The notes under the pieces: model-generated
Databases searched by the model: none
Seen by the model: only the letters and a program-made list of their open reading frames with translations
Told to the model about the DNA's origin: nothing
Translations under genes and position numbers: made by a program
Part shown: one piece after another, positions 25,413-32,994 of the stretch
How positions within the stretch are numbered: position 1 is the stretch's first letter
Layout: every line of letters begins with the position of its first letter
From: Paracoccus onchidii
GTDB lineage: Bacteria > Pseudomonadota > Alphaproteobacteria > Rhodobacterales > Rhodobacteraceae
Direction of reading: 5' to 3'
NCBI RefSeq assembly: GCF_028294535.1
Contig: NZ_JAQBIE010000026.1
Coordinates: 1 to 51,612, forward strand
DNA length: 51,612 nucleotides

Positions 25413-26347
25413 GTGCATTAATGAAGATCGCGATATTCTTCGTGGGCGAAGTGCAGGATGCAGGCTTTAACGCGTCGGCTTTGGCAGGGGTTCGGCGGGC
25501 CATGCAGGACCACGCGGCCGATATCAGCTGTGTCTCGGGTGTGCGCTATGATCAGGACGAAATCCGCGCCCGCCTGGCGCAGATCGTCCCAGAGATCGAC
25601 GGGTTGGTGTTCATCGGGGGGCAGGGCAACATCGCCACCCCCGAGATTGCAGCCCGCTACCCCGACAAGCGCTTCGCCATCGTGCAAGGCCAGATAACCG
25701 GGCCGAATCTGGCCAGCTATGACGTTCGCCAGGAAGATTCGGCGTTTCTGGCCGGCGTTCTGGCCGCACAATTGACCAAGACGGGCACGGTCGGCCATCT
25801 GTCGGGCCATCGGGTCCGTCCGGGCCTGAAGGGGCGCGCAGCCTTTGTCGCAGGCGTTGCCCATGCACGACCTCAGGTCAGGGTGCTGACGGGATTTTGC
25901 GGGACGCAGGATGACAGCTCGGTCACACGGAAATGGACCGACGGCTTGATCGCGAACGGCGCCGACGTGATCTTCACCATGCTCAACGCAGCGCGCGCCG
26001 GCGCCATTGACGCCTGCCGCACAGCCGGGATCAAACAGATCGGCAACGCGCTTGATTGGGTGGAACAGAACCCCGAAGTCTTTGTCGGCTCTGCAATGGC
26101 GCGCATCGACATCGGTGTGACAACCGCGATCTCGGATATGATAGAGGGCCATATCCCGACCGGGATCACCGAATTCGGACTGACCTCCGGGGATGTCGTT
26201 TCACTGCGTGTCGCCGCAGACATTCCGCCCAAAGCCGCACAGGCCGTCAGCGATGCCGCACGCAGGATCCGGACCGGTGAGATTGAAGTTCCTGACGAAT
26301 ATGATGGCCCGGAATTTCAACTGGATGTGACACCATGCGACATCTGA
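25409..26347 (+). CDS. BMP-domain (Med/PnrA-like) solute-binding-type protein without signal peptide
   Basis: From the ATG at 25409 this 312-residue protein has BMP-family features: MKIAIFFVGEVQDAGFNASA, AVQGQITGPNLASYDVRQED-type text, SAFLAGVLAAQLTKTGTVGH, GVAHARPQVRVLTGFCGTQD and ANGADVIFTMLNAARAGAID. BMP proteins are normally lipoproteins of nucleoside ABC transporters, with a signal peptide and lipobox cysteine. Here the domain starts within the first five residues and there is no signal, so the product should be cytoplasmic. It overlaps tctC by 4 nt and tctB by 13 nt, so it belongs to the TTT operon. It could be an intracellular ligand sensor or chaperone. The family is clear; the role is unknown. 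Confidence 0.78.
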   Translation: MSALMKIAIFFVGEVQDAGFNASALAGVRRAMQDHAADISCVSGVRYDQDEIRARLAQIVPEIDGLVFIGGQGNIATPEIAARYPDKRFAIVQGQITGPNLASYDVRQEDSAFLAGVLAAQLTKTGTVGHLSGHRVRPGLKGRAAFVAGVAHARPQVRVLTGFCGTQDDSSVTRKWTDGLIANGADVIFTMLNAARAGAIDACRTAGIKQIGNALDWVEQNPEVFVGSAMARIDIGVTTAISDMIEGHIPTGITEFGLTSGDVVSLRVAADIPPKAAQAVSDAARRIRTGEIEVPDEYDGPEFQLDVTPCDI

Positions 26348-26775
26348 TTTCACATGCCGGCCCGCTGATCATGCTGTCGGCAGGGCTGTTTTTTTCCGTT
26401 GGGGCTGTGACATCGCTGGATCTGGGGTCGTTTCGCCGCATGGGGCCGGGCGCCTTCCCGCTGCTTGTCGGGGGGTTGCTGTGCCTTCTGGCCCTGATCG
26501 GGCTTGTGCAAAACCTGCGCCACCCCCTGCCGGTCGATCACGCCGACCCGGTTGCCGTTCTGGGCGTGACGGGCGGGGTGGTCGGATTTGCGCTGCTTAC
26601 GCCGCTACTGGGCGTGCTGCCGGCCACCTTCATTGCCGTCTTGACGACAGCGGCAGTGATTCCCGGTTTTCGCTGGCCAATGCGCCTTGCCCTCGCGGCG
26701 GGCGTAGCGGTCGGAGTCTGGCTGATCTTTGTGCTGTGCCTTGGCATCCCCTTTACCGCCATCAAGGGGATCTAG
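26335..26775 (+). CDS. tctB: TTT transporter small membrane subunit
   Basis: This 146-residue protein has four hydrophobic segments: LIMLSAGLFFSVGAVTSLDL, GAFPLLVGGLLCLLALIGLV, VGFALLTPLLGVLPATFIAV and LALAAGVAVGVWLIFVLCL. The RMGPGAFPLLVGGLL motif is characteristic of TctB. It pairs with TctA in the inner membrane. The start overlaps the preceding gene by 13 nt; the stop TAG is followed 2 nt later by the TTG start of tctA. Confidence 0.85.
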   Translation: MRHLISHAGPLIMLSAGLFFSVGAVTSLDLGSFRRMGPGAFPLLVGGLLCLLALIGLVQNLRHPLPVDHADPVAVLGVTGGVVGFALLTPLLGVLPATFIAVLTTAAVIPGFRWPMRLALAAGVAVGVWLIFVLCLGIPFTAIKGI

Positions 26776-26777
26776 AT

Positions 26778-28286
26778 TTGGACCTTCTTCACAATCTTGC
26801 ACTTGGCCTGAACACGGCCGCGACGATGCAGAACCTGATCTACTGTTTTGTCGGCGTGTTCCTTGGCACCTTTATCGGCGCCCTGCCCGGGGTCGGCCCC
26901 TTGGCTGCGGTCGCGATGTTGTTGCCCGTATCCTTTTACCTTCCCCCGGAAACGGCATTGGTGATGTTGGCAGGGGTGTATTACGGAGCCGAATACGGAG
27001 GTTCGATTGCCTCTATCCTGCTGAACATACCCGGCACCCCATCTGCGTCAGTCACGTGTATCGACGGCTATCCAATGGCCCAGCAAGGCCGGGCGGGGGT
27101 TGCGCTGTTTTCAACGGCGATGGCGTCTATGTTCGGGGCACTTTTCGGGGTTGTTGTGATGGTGCTTCTGTCGCCAAGGCTGGCGGAATTCGCGCTGTTG
27201 TTTCAGCCGGCCGAATATTTCTCGGTCATGGTTCTTGGTCTTGTCGCCGCCTCGATTGTCAGCACCTCGGGTGTGGTGCGTGGACTGATGATGGTTTGTC
27301 TGGGCATCTTGCTGGGCACGATCGGCGTGGATGTAAATTCGGGCGAGACCCGCTTCACAGGTGGCATTCCACAATTGCGGGACGGCGTTTCGCTGGTGGT
27401 GGTGGCGATGGGACTGTTCGGCGTTTCCGAGGTCATTACTTCGATGCGCGGCACAACCCAAAGCTATGCCGGCGCGGGCATGATCGGGCGCATGTTTCCC
27501 AACAGGGATGAATGGCGCCGCAGCTTCATGCCTGCGGTGCGTGGATCGGCCATAGGCAGCTTTTTCGGCACGCTTCCCGGAACCGGCCAGACAGTCGCAA
27601 GCTTTGTTGCCTATGCCCTTGAAAAGCGGCTGAACAAACGCGCCGATCAGTTTGGAAAAGGCGCAATCGAGGGTGTCGTCGTGCCGGAATCAGCCAATAA
27701 CGCGGCCGCCCAGACCGCATTCATTCCAACGCTGACCCTTGGAATCCCGGGATCGACGACGATGGCTCTGATGCTGGGCGCCTTGATGATCCACGGCATC
27801 ACCCCCGGCCCAAGGATGATCTCGGAACATCCAGAGCTGTTCTGGGGCCTTGTCGTCAGCTTTGTGTTTGGCAACATCTTCCTGCTGATCCTCAACATTC
27901 CGTTGATCGGATTATGGGTGCGGCTGTTGCGGGTGCCGCACTACTTCCTTTACCCGGCGGTCATCGTACTGATCTGCGTCGGCGTCTATTCCATTTCGAA
28001 TTCACTGACCGACATCTGGGCAACACTGGCCTTTGGTCTGGTTGGCTATGTCTTGCGACTGTTCCGGTTCGAGCCTGCACCCATGCTGATCGGATTTGTT
28101 CTGGGCCCGATGATGGAAGAATATTTTCGGCGCGCCATGCTGCTGTCTCGGGGCGATGCGACCGTGTTCTTCACACGACCCGGAAGTGCGGCATTGCTAT
28201 TGGTGGCGATACTGATGCTATGTGCCACAATGCTGCCCTGGCGGCGCTGGCTGACGGCCGGGTTGAGCAGGCGCAGGCAGGCCTGA
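26778..28286 (+). CDS. tctA: TTT transporter large membrane subunit (TTG start)
   Basis: Reading from the TTG at 26778 gives a 502-residue protein, the normal TctA length. It begins LDLLHNLALGLNTAATMQNL, with AAGGGG about 10 nt before the TTG. Upstream ATGs in this frame lie inside tctB and give no family sequence. Conserved TctA motifs are FVGVFLGTFIGALPGVGPLA, YYGAEYGGSIASILLNIPGT, VPESANNAAAQTAFIPTLTL-like text and LGIPGSTTMALMLGALMIHG. About 11-12 membrane segments are expected. It forms the solute channel with TctB, using the periplasmic protein TctC and an ion gradient. It is convergent with the GntR gene, 7 nt apart. Confidence 0.9.
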   Translation: MDLLHNLALGLNTAATMQNLIYCFVGVFLGTFIGALPGVGPLAAVAMLLPVSFYLPPETALVMLAGVYYGAEYGGSIASILLNIPGTPSASVTCIDGYPMAQQGRAGVALFSTAMASMFGALFGVVVMVLLSPRLAEFALLFQPAEYFSVMVLGLVAASIVSTSGVVRGLMMVCLGILLGTIGVDVNSGETRFTGGIPQLRDGVSLVVVAMGLFGVSEVITSMRGTTQSYAGAGMIGRMFPNRDEWRRSFMPAVRGSAIGSFFGTLPGTGQTVASFVAYALEKRLNKRADQFGKGAIEGVVVPESANNAAAQTAFIPTLTLGIPGSTTMALMLGALMIHGITPGPRMISEHPELFWGLVVSFVFGNIFLLILNIPLIGLWVRLLRVPHYFLYPAVIVLICVGVYSISNSLTDIWATLAFGLVGYVLRLFRFEPAPMLIGFVLGPMMEEYFRRAMLLSRGDATVFFTRPGSAALLLVAILMLCATMLPWRRWLTAGLSRRRQA

Positions 28287-28293
28287 GGCCGGG

Positions 28294-29001
28294 TCAATAT
28301 TCTATGGCATCCAGAAATCGCTGCTGCGCAGTATCGAGATGGCGCTCCAGAAGCTGCGCGGCGCGTTCGGACTGACACGCGCCGATGGCATCAAGAATTT
28401 CCAGATGCTCGGCAAAGGCTTCGCCATGGCTAAGATACCGCGGCGGCAATTGCAGGCGCACCAGCATCTGCCTGGCTTCAAGATTGCGAAAGATATCGTC
28501 GATCAGGCTGCTACGCAGCGCGCCCAGAAACGTCTGGTGCAGATCCCAGTCCAACTTGGTGCGACGTCGCACCAAAGCCTGCCGTTGCTGCGGGGTTTCC
28601 ATCGGCGCCTCCATCACCTCTCGGGTTTTGCGCCGCAGGGCGTCGATCACGGCCGGATCATGATCAGAGGCATAGGCCCGGACCGCCGGAATTTCGACAA
28701 GCTTGCGCAGCTGATAGATTTCCCGCACCTCATCAGCCGTGATTTCGTGCAGGATAACGCCCTTCTTGGCGATCAGCTCGACGATACCCTCGCCCTCCAG
28801 CCGCTTTAGCGCCTCGCGAACGGCGGTAATGGTCGATCCCGTCGCATCGCAAATCTCTCGTTGTGTGACCAGCCTGCCGGGCCGGAACACGCCTTGCATC
28901 AGGCATTTCAGAAAACGCTCATAGGCCCCGGATCGCTGGACTTGCGCCTGCTGGCCCGGATCATCCCCAATGAGGTCTTGCATGTCACTGGCCACAGACA
29001 T
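28294..29001 (-). CDS. GntR-family regulator (FCD/FadR subgroup)
   Basis: From the ATG at 29001, which follows GGGAAG at good spacing, this is a 235-residue protein. A longer start at 29040 is possible but has no ribosome site. The N-terminal winged helix has AYERFLKCLMQGVFRPGRLV, TQREICDATGSTITAVREAL and KRLEGEGIVELIAKKGVILH. The FCD effector domain has EVREIYQLRKLVEIPAVRAY, LDWDLHQTFLGALRSSLI and HGEAFAEHLEILDAIGACQ, carrying the usual metal-binding Asp and His. FCD regulators commonly sense sugar acids and organic acids, which suits the divergent sugar-acid operon (29307 onward) and the convergent TTT operon. Confidence 0.88.
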   Translation of the reverse strand: MSVASDMQDLIGDDPGQQAQVQRSGAYERFLKCLMQGVFRPGRLVTQREICDATGSTITAVREALKRLEGEGIVELIAKKGVILHEITADEVREIYQLRKLVEIPAVRAYASDHDPAVIDALRRKTREVMEAPMETPQQRQALVRRRTKLDWDLHQTFLGALRSSLIDDIFRNLEARQMLVRLQLPPRYLSHGEAFAEHLEILDAIGACQSERAAQLLERHLDTAQQRFLDAIEY

Positions 29002-29125
29002 TCTCCAACTTCCCGGCTGCTTTTCCGACATCGCCATCAAGGGATGCGACGGCTGCGATTGAAATCATGAAAATGATAATTGACTTACAAGGCTGGAACT
29101 GTCAAATCTTTACTAAGCTCTCAGC

Positions 29126-29173
29126 TGGGGTCTTATAAAAACCCCATCTGATCATCATGGGGAGGGGACCGTG
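29126..29173 (+). promoter_or_regulatory. Leader with two mutually exclusive hairpins over a ribosome binding site
   Basis: Three short segments can pair in alternative ways. TGGGGT (29126-29131) pairs with ACCCCA (29141-29146), whereas CCCCAT (29142-29147) pairs with ATGGGG (29157-29162). The third segment overlaps the purine-rich GGGGAGGGG (29159-29167) that precedes a GTG at 29171. The first pairing frees, and the second hides, this ribosome-site-like element. It lies in the divergent gap upstream of the sugar-acid operon, so it is a candidate translational switch or simply fortuitous GC pairing. Confidence 0.4.
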
Positions 29174-29320
29174 ATTCGAAACGAATCCAACAGTTTGCGC
29201 GGCGACATCCGTGGTTTCTCCAAAGGATTCGGAAAACGCGCTGTCACCAAATCTTACCCCGCCCAAAGCATTTCGCGCCGTCCCCTGAACCGGATTACAG
29301 GCACATATGACACATACTGA
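29171..29320 (+). CDS. Possible leader peptide (49 residues) before the UxaA-like gene
   Basis: A GTG at 29171 follows an excellent purine-rich ribosome site (GGGGAGGGG, 3 nt spacing) and opens a frame of 49 codons. The product is basic (VIRNESNSLRGDIRGFSKGF and so on, ending TYDTY), with no known family. It overlaps the start of the UxaA-like gene by 14 nt. Third-position GC is lower than in neighbouring genes, which argues against a conserved protein; a translated leader is possible. Low confidence. Confidence 0.28.
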   Translation: MIRNESNSLRGDIRGFSKGFGKRAVTKSYPAQSISRRPLNRITGTYDTY

Positions 29321-30470
29321 GGCATTCTTTGGCTACCCACGATCATGCGGGCGTTCGGGCATTCGCAATCACCTGTTGGTGCTGAACTGCACAGGGCTGA
29401 CCGACGCGGCGGCACGCCGCGTTGCCGCCGCCTTGCCCGGCACTGTCTTCGCCGGAACGATGTATGGCATGGGCATGGTCGGCGAGGATGCCGCATTTCA
29501 CACTGCGGCGCTGACCGGAATGGCGACACATCCAAATTGTGGCGCTGTGCTTTTGATCGGCGCCGATCGCACCCGCCTCGACCAGATGATTGCTGCCTGT
29601 CAAGCCGCTGACCGCCCGTTCGCGGCCCTCGGTCTGGACGATACAGGCCATGACGCATATTTGCTTTCACAGCGGGCGATATCCCGGGGTGCGCAGCTTT
29701 TGCGCGACCTGTCCGCCATGCGGCCAGAACCCTGCCCTATCTCGGACCTGTTTCTGGCCATGGAATGCGGATTGTCGGACCCTTCATCGGGCCTGGCTGC
29801 CAATCCGCTTTTGGGACAGGTCGCGGATTGGCTGGTTGACGCGGGCGGCACCGTAGTTCTGGGCGAAAGCATCGAATGGCTGGGCACCGAAGACGCGCTG
29901 GCCCGCCGTGCAGGTTCGCCCGAAATCGGCGCAAGGTTGAAACGGGCCGTCGCGGACCGGCTGGCACTGGCGGATGCCGCGGGGCTGGATCTGCTGGGCA
30001 CGAACCCCAATGCGGCCAATATCAAGGCCGGGCTGAGCACCATCGAGGAAAAGGCCAGCGGCGCGGTTCTCAAGGCGGGCAGCCGACCGATTCAATCGGT
30101 TCTCGCCTATGCCGCGCCCCCGGAAACCACCGGGCTGCATCTGATGGACGCCCCCAGCTATTCCCCTGAATCACTGACCGGTTTCGTCGCGTCGGGGGCC
30201 CAGATGGTTCTGTTCACCACCGGGCTGGGGAACAGCTATTGCAGCGCGATCGCGCCGACGCTGAAGGTCACGGCCAATGCCGGAACGGCCCAGAAACTGC
30301 CCTGCCAGATTGATTTCGATGCATCGGGGGCGTTTACCGGTCGCTCGCTTGCGCAATTGACCATCGATCTGGTTGCGCAAGTGACGGCAACAGCCTCGGG
30401 CCAGCGGACATTCGGCGAAATCATGGGCGAAGGCGCGGAATCCATCAGCCGTTTCGGAGCCGCAATATGA
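29307..30470 (+). CDS. UxaA/SuyB-like large subunit (altronate dehydratase-family lyase)
   Basis: This 387-residue protein corresponds to the catalytic domain of altronate/galactarate dehydratases, with the family start FFGYPRSCGRSGIRNHLLVL. It also has TMYGMGMVGEDAAFHTAALT, ATHPNCGAVLLIG (conserved Cys), SDLFLAMECGLSDPSSGLAA-type text (Cys), and VASGAQMVLFTTGLGNSYCS near the C-terminus. In UxaA the SAF domain is fused at the N-terminus; here it is encoded separately by the next gene (4-nt overlap), as in the two-subunit sulfolactate sulfo-lyase SuyAB. The enzyme removes water, or another group, alpha/beta from a 2-hydroxy acid. The operon context points to a sugar-acid substrate. Confidence 0.82.
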   Translation: MTHTEAFFGYPRSCGRSGIRNHLLVLNCTGLTDAAARRVAAALPGTVFAGTMYGMGMVGEDAAFHTAALTGMATHPNCGAVLLIGADRTRLDQMIAACQAADRPFAALGLDDTGHDAYLLSQRAISRGAQLLRDLSAMRPEPCPISDLFLAMECGLSDPSSGLAANPLLGQVADWLVDAGGTVVLGESIEWLGTEDALARRAGSPEIGARLKRAVADRLALADAAGLDLLGTNPNAANIKAGLSTIEEKASGAVLKAGSRPIQSVLAYAAPPETTGLHLMDAPSYSPESLTGFVASGAQMVLFTTGLGNSYCSAIAPTLKVTANAGTAQKLPCQIDFDASGAFTGRSLAQLTIDLVAQVTATASGQRTFGEIMGEGAESISRFGAAI

Positions 30471-30748
30471 CGATCCCCGCCTATCAGATCCACCCCGACG
30501 ACATGGTTGCCTATATGCTGCGAGAGGCGCCCCGGGGTGCCACCGTCGCAACCCCGAACCGGACCCTTCTGGCCCGTGCCGATATTCCCGTTTTTCACAA
30601 GATCGCCCTGCATGACATTGCGGCGGGCGACACCGTCTGGCGCGGCGGATGGCCGATTGGCCACGCCACCCGCAACATTCCTGCCGGTGCCCATGTGCAT
30701 ACACATAACCTGGCCAGCGCCTATTCCAAGACAAGGAAGATCACATGA
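30467..30748 (+). CDS. SAF-domain small subunit (UxaA N-terminal/SuyA-like)
   Basis: This 93-residue protein is a stand-alone SAF domain: YQIHPDDMVAYMLREAPRGA and then RADIPVFHKIALHDIAAGDT. The family-typical end is GWPIGHATRNIPAGAHVHTH with a following NL (as in HVHxHN). It overlaps the large-subunit gene by 4 nt on one side and the aldolase gene by 4 nt on the other. It is expected to form a complex with the preceding large subunit, completing an altronate-dehydratase-like or SuyAB-like lyase. Confidence 0.82.
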   Translation: MTIPAYQIHPDDMVAYMLREAPRGATVATPNRTLLARADIPVFHKIALHDIAAGDTVWRGGWPIGHATRNIPAGAHVHTHNLASAYSKTRKIT

Positions 30749-31548
30749 CCATTCTGCCACGAAGTCTTGAAAAAGGACGCGCGTTCAAACGAAAGCTGGC
30801 CGAAGGTCAGGCGGTCTCGGGTGCCTGGTCGACGCTTGGTTCGCCCGAGGCGGCCTGCCTGATGGCTGCAGCCGGGCTGGATTACATTCTGGTCGATCTG
30901 GAACATGGGCGCGGCGGTCTGGATGGACTGGCCGCGCAGGTTCAGGCGCTGGCTGCCTTTGACACAGCGGTCATGGTGCGCCTGCCTGATCATGATGCCG
31001 GAAACGTCAAGCGATGTCTCGACCTTGGCGCCAATTGCCTTCTGGTGCCGCAGGTCGATACGCCCGCCACCGCCCTTGCCATTCTTGACGCGGCGCTGTT
31101 CCCGACCGATGGCCATCGGGGCGTGGCCGTCGGGGCCATTCAGGCCGCGAATTGGGGATATGAAGCGGATTCCTATTTCGCCCATGCCAATGATGCATTG
31201 ACCGTACTTGTCCAGATCGAGTCACCGACCGCAGTGGAAAATCTGAACGATATTCTTGCCATCGGGCGGCTTGACGGAATTTTTGTCGGTCCGAACGATC
31301 TGTCGGCGTCCATGGGGCTGTTTCGCCAATACGACCACCCCGCCTTTCGCGAAGCCTTCGATCAGGTCTTTGACGCGACGCTGACTGCCGGCAAGGTTTT
31401 TGGCGCCCTGCCCGCACCGGGTCTGGCGGTGCAGGATCTGGTCGGGCGTGGCGCACAGGTGGTCCCTGCCGGATCGGATCAAAGCATGCTGCGCAGCGGG
31501 GCGCAGGGATTGATCACCGAACTGCAAATGACACGAGGTGCACCATGA
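30745..31548 (+). CDS. HpcH/HpaI-family class II aldolase (2-keto-3-deoxy sugar acid aldolase)
   Basis: This 267-residue protein has the HpcH/HpaI barrel motifs GAWSTLGSPEAACLMAAAG, LVDLEHGRGGLDG (His54), AVMVRLPDHDAGNV (Arg79, binds the pyruvate carboxylate), GANCLLVPQVDTPA, VLVQIESPTAVEN (metal ligand Glu159) and GIFVGPNDLSASMG (Asp185). Relatives such as RhmA and GarL cleave 2-keto-3-deoxy-L-rhamnonate or 2-keto-3-deoxy-glucarate to pyruvate plus an aldehyde. In this operon it follows the dehydratase subunits and precedes an aldehyde dehydrogenase that can oxidise the aldehyde. Overlaps both neighbours by 4 nt, a tightly coupled set. Confidence 0.87.
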   Translation: MTILPRSLEKGRAFKRKLAEGQAVSGAWSTLGSPEAACLMAAAGLDYILVDLEHGRGGLDGLAAQVQALAAFDTAVMVRLPDHDAGNVKRCLDLGANCLLVPQVDTPATALAILDAALFPTDGHRGVAVGAIQAANWGYEADSYFAHANDALTVLVQIESPTAVENLNDILAIGRLDGIFVGPNDLSASMGLFRQYDHPAFREAFDQVFDATLTAGKVFGALPAPGLAVQDLVGRGAQVVPAGSDQSMLRSGAQGLITELQMTRGAP

Positions 31549-32984
31549 CCGGTTCAGACACCCGCCCGGCCGTGCTGCCCGTCACCACGAACATGCCCTG
31601 TAAACATGTGTTTGAAACCCATGACCCAGCCCATGGAACGCTGGTCGGGCGCTATGGCACGGCAACGCCCGAGCAGATTTCACAGGTTCTCGACCATGCC
31701 CGTGGGGGCTTTGCCGATTGGTCAGTCCGAACCGCCAATGAACGCTGCGATCTTCTGGCAACCTGGCTGGAACGGATCGAGGAACAAGCCGAGCAACTAA
31801 GCCACGAGATGACCGCAGAACAGGGCAAGCCCTTGGCGGAATCGCGGGCAGAGATCGGCAAATCCCTGCGCGAGGCCCGTCAGATGCTTGGCTTTGCCCG
31901 CGCTCATGGCGGCACCTCCATGCCCGGTCGCGCGCCAGGTTGGAGCAATACCATCCTGCGCCGTCCGCGCGGCGTCGTTCTGGCGATCACGCCGTGGAAC
32001 TTTCCGGTGCTTACGCCGCTGCGCAAACTGGTGCCTGCGCTGGCCACCGGAAACACCGTTGTGCTGAAGCCATCGGAATACACACCCGCCGCCGCAATGC
32101 GCATCGTTCAGGCCGCCCAAGGAGTCCTGCCTGACGGGGTGCTTTGCCTTGTCAACGGGGCCGCTACAGTCGCCGAACGGCTGGTCGCGGCGAATGTGGA
32201 CGCGATTTCCTTTACCGGATCGGTGCCGACGGGCCGCAAGATCGGGGCCGTTGCAGGTGGCAACCTTGTGCCGGTCTCGCTTGAACTGGGCGGCAAGAAT
32301 GCCGCGATCATCGACAAGACGGACGATCTCGATGCAGCTTTGGACGCCGTGACCGCCGCGGCGTTCCAATGCTCGGGTCAGCGTTGCACCGCAGTCAGCC
32401 GCGTGATCGTTCATGCCGATATCTATGACGCCGCCTGCACGGGGCTGGTTAATCGCCTTGCCGCCTTGAAGCCGGGACCAGGCAGCGCCGAGGGCACCAC
32501 GCTTGGGCCGATCACCACCCCGGCGCAACTGGACAAGATCACCCGCCTCGTTCGGGCCGCACAGCTGGACGGTGCCGGGCTGCTGACAGGCGGTCATCGC
32601 CTGACGCCGAAAGAGGCACCTGACGGACAGTTCTTTGCCCCCACGTTGCTGGCGACCGATGACCCGGAGAACCCGGCATTTCAGGACGAGATCTTCGGCC
32701 CCGTCCTGACCATTTCCCGCTTTCACAGCGATAACGAGGCGATACGCCTTGCGAACGCGACCGCCTACGGGCTGACCAGCGCGATTTTCACCGACCGACT
32801 GGCATTTGCACGCCGGGCGATGTCCGAACTGATGACCGGCATGATTCACGTCAACCACGGCACCGCGCCCGACGACAACATGCCCTTTGTCGGGATCAGG
32901 GCATCCGGCCTGGGCACCGGTTCGGTCGGCGCCTCGACCCTTGATTTCTACACGACGGAACACGCCGCCTATGTGGCCGGCTAA
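31545..32984 (+). CDS. NAD(P)-dependent aldehyde dehydrogenase of the sugar operon
   Basis: This 479-residue ALDH has the expected motifs: VVLAITPWNFPVLTPLRKLV, GNTVVLKPSEYTP, ISFTGSVPTGRKIG, LELGGKNAAII (general base Glu247), SGQRCTAVSRV (nucleophile Cys281) and DEIFGPVLTISRF. Given its place right after the aldolase, the likely substrate is the aldehyde released from the keto-deoxy acid, such as lactaldehyde from a 6-deoxyhexose or glyceraldehyde/glycolaldehyde from other sugars. Substrate is inferred from context only. Start overlaps the aldolase gene by 4 nt. Confidence 0.88.
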   Translation: MTGSDTRPAVLPVTTNMPCKHVFETHDPAHGTLVGRYGTATPEQISQVLDHARGGFADWSVRTANERCDLLATWLERIEEQAEQLSHEMTAEQGKPLAESRAEIGKSLREARQMLGFARAHGGTSMPGRAPGWSNTILRRPRGVVLAITPWNFPVLTPLRKLVPALATGNTVVLKPSEYTPAAAMRIVQAAQGVLPDGVLCLVNGAATVAERLVAANVDAISFTGSVPTGRKIGAVAGGNLVPVSLELGGKNAAIIDKTDDLDAALDAVTAAAFQCSGQRCTAVSRVIVHADIYDAACTGLVNRLAALKPGPGSAEGTTLGPITTPAQLDKITRLVRAAQLDGAGLLTGGHRLTPKEAPDGQFFAPTLLATDDPENPAFQDEIFGPVLTISRFHSDNEAIRLANATAYGLTSAIFTDRLAFARRAMSELMTGMIHVNHGTAPDDNMPFVGIRASGLGTGSVGASTLDFYTTEHAAYVAG

Positions 32985-32994
32985 AGGAGCATTC

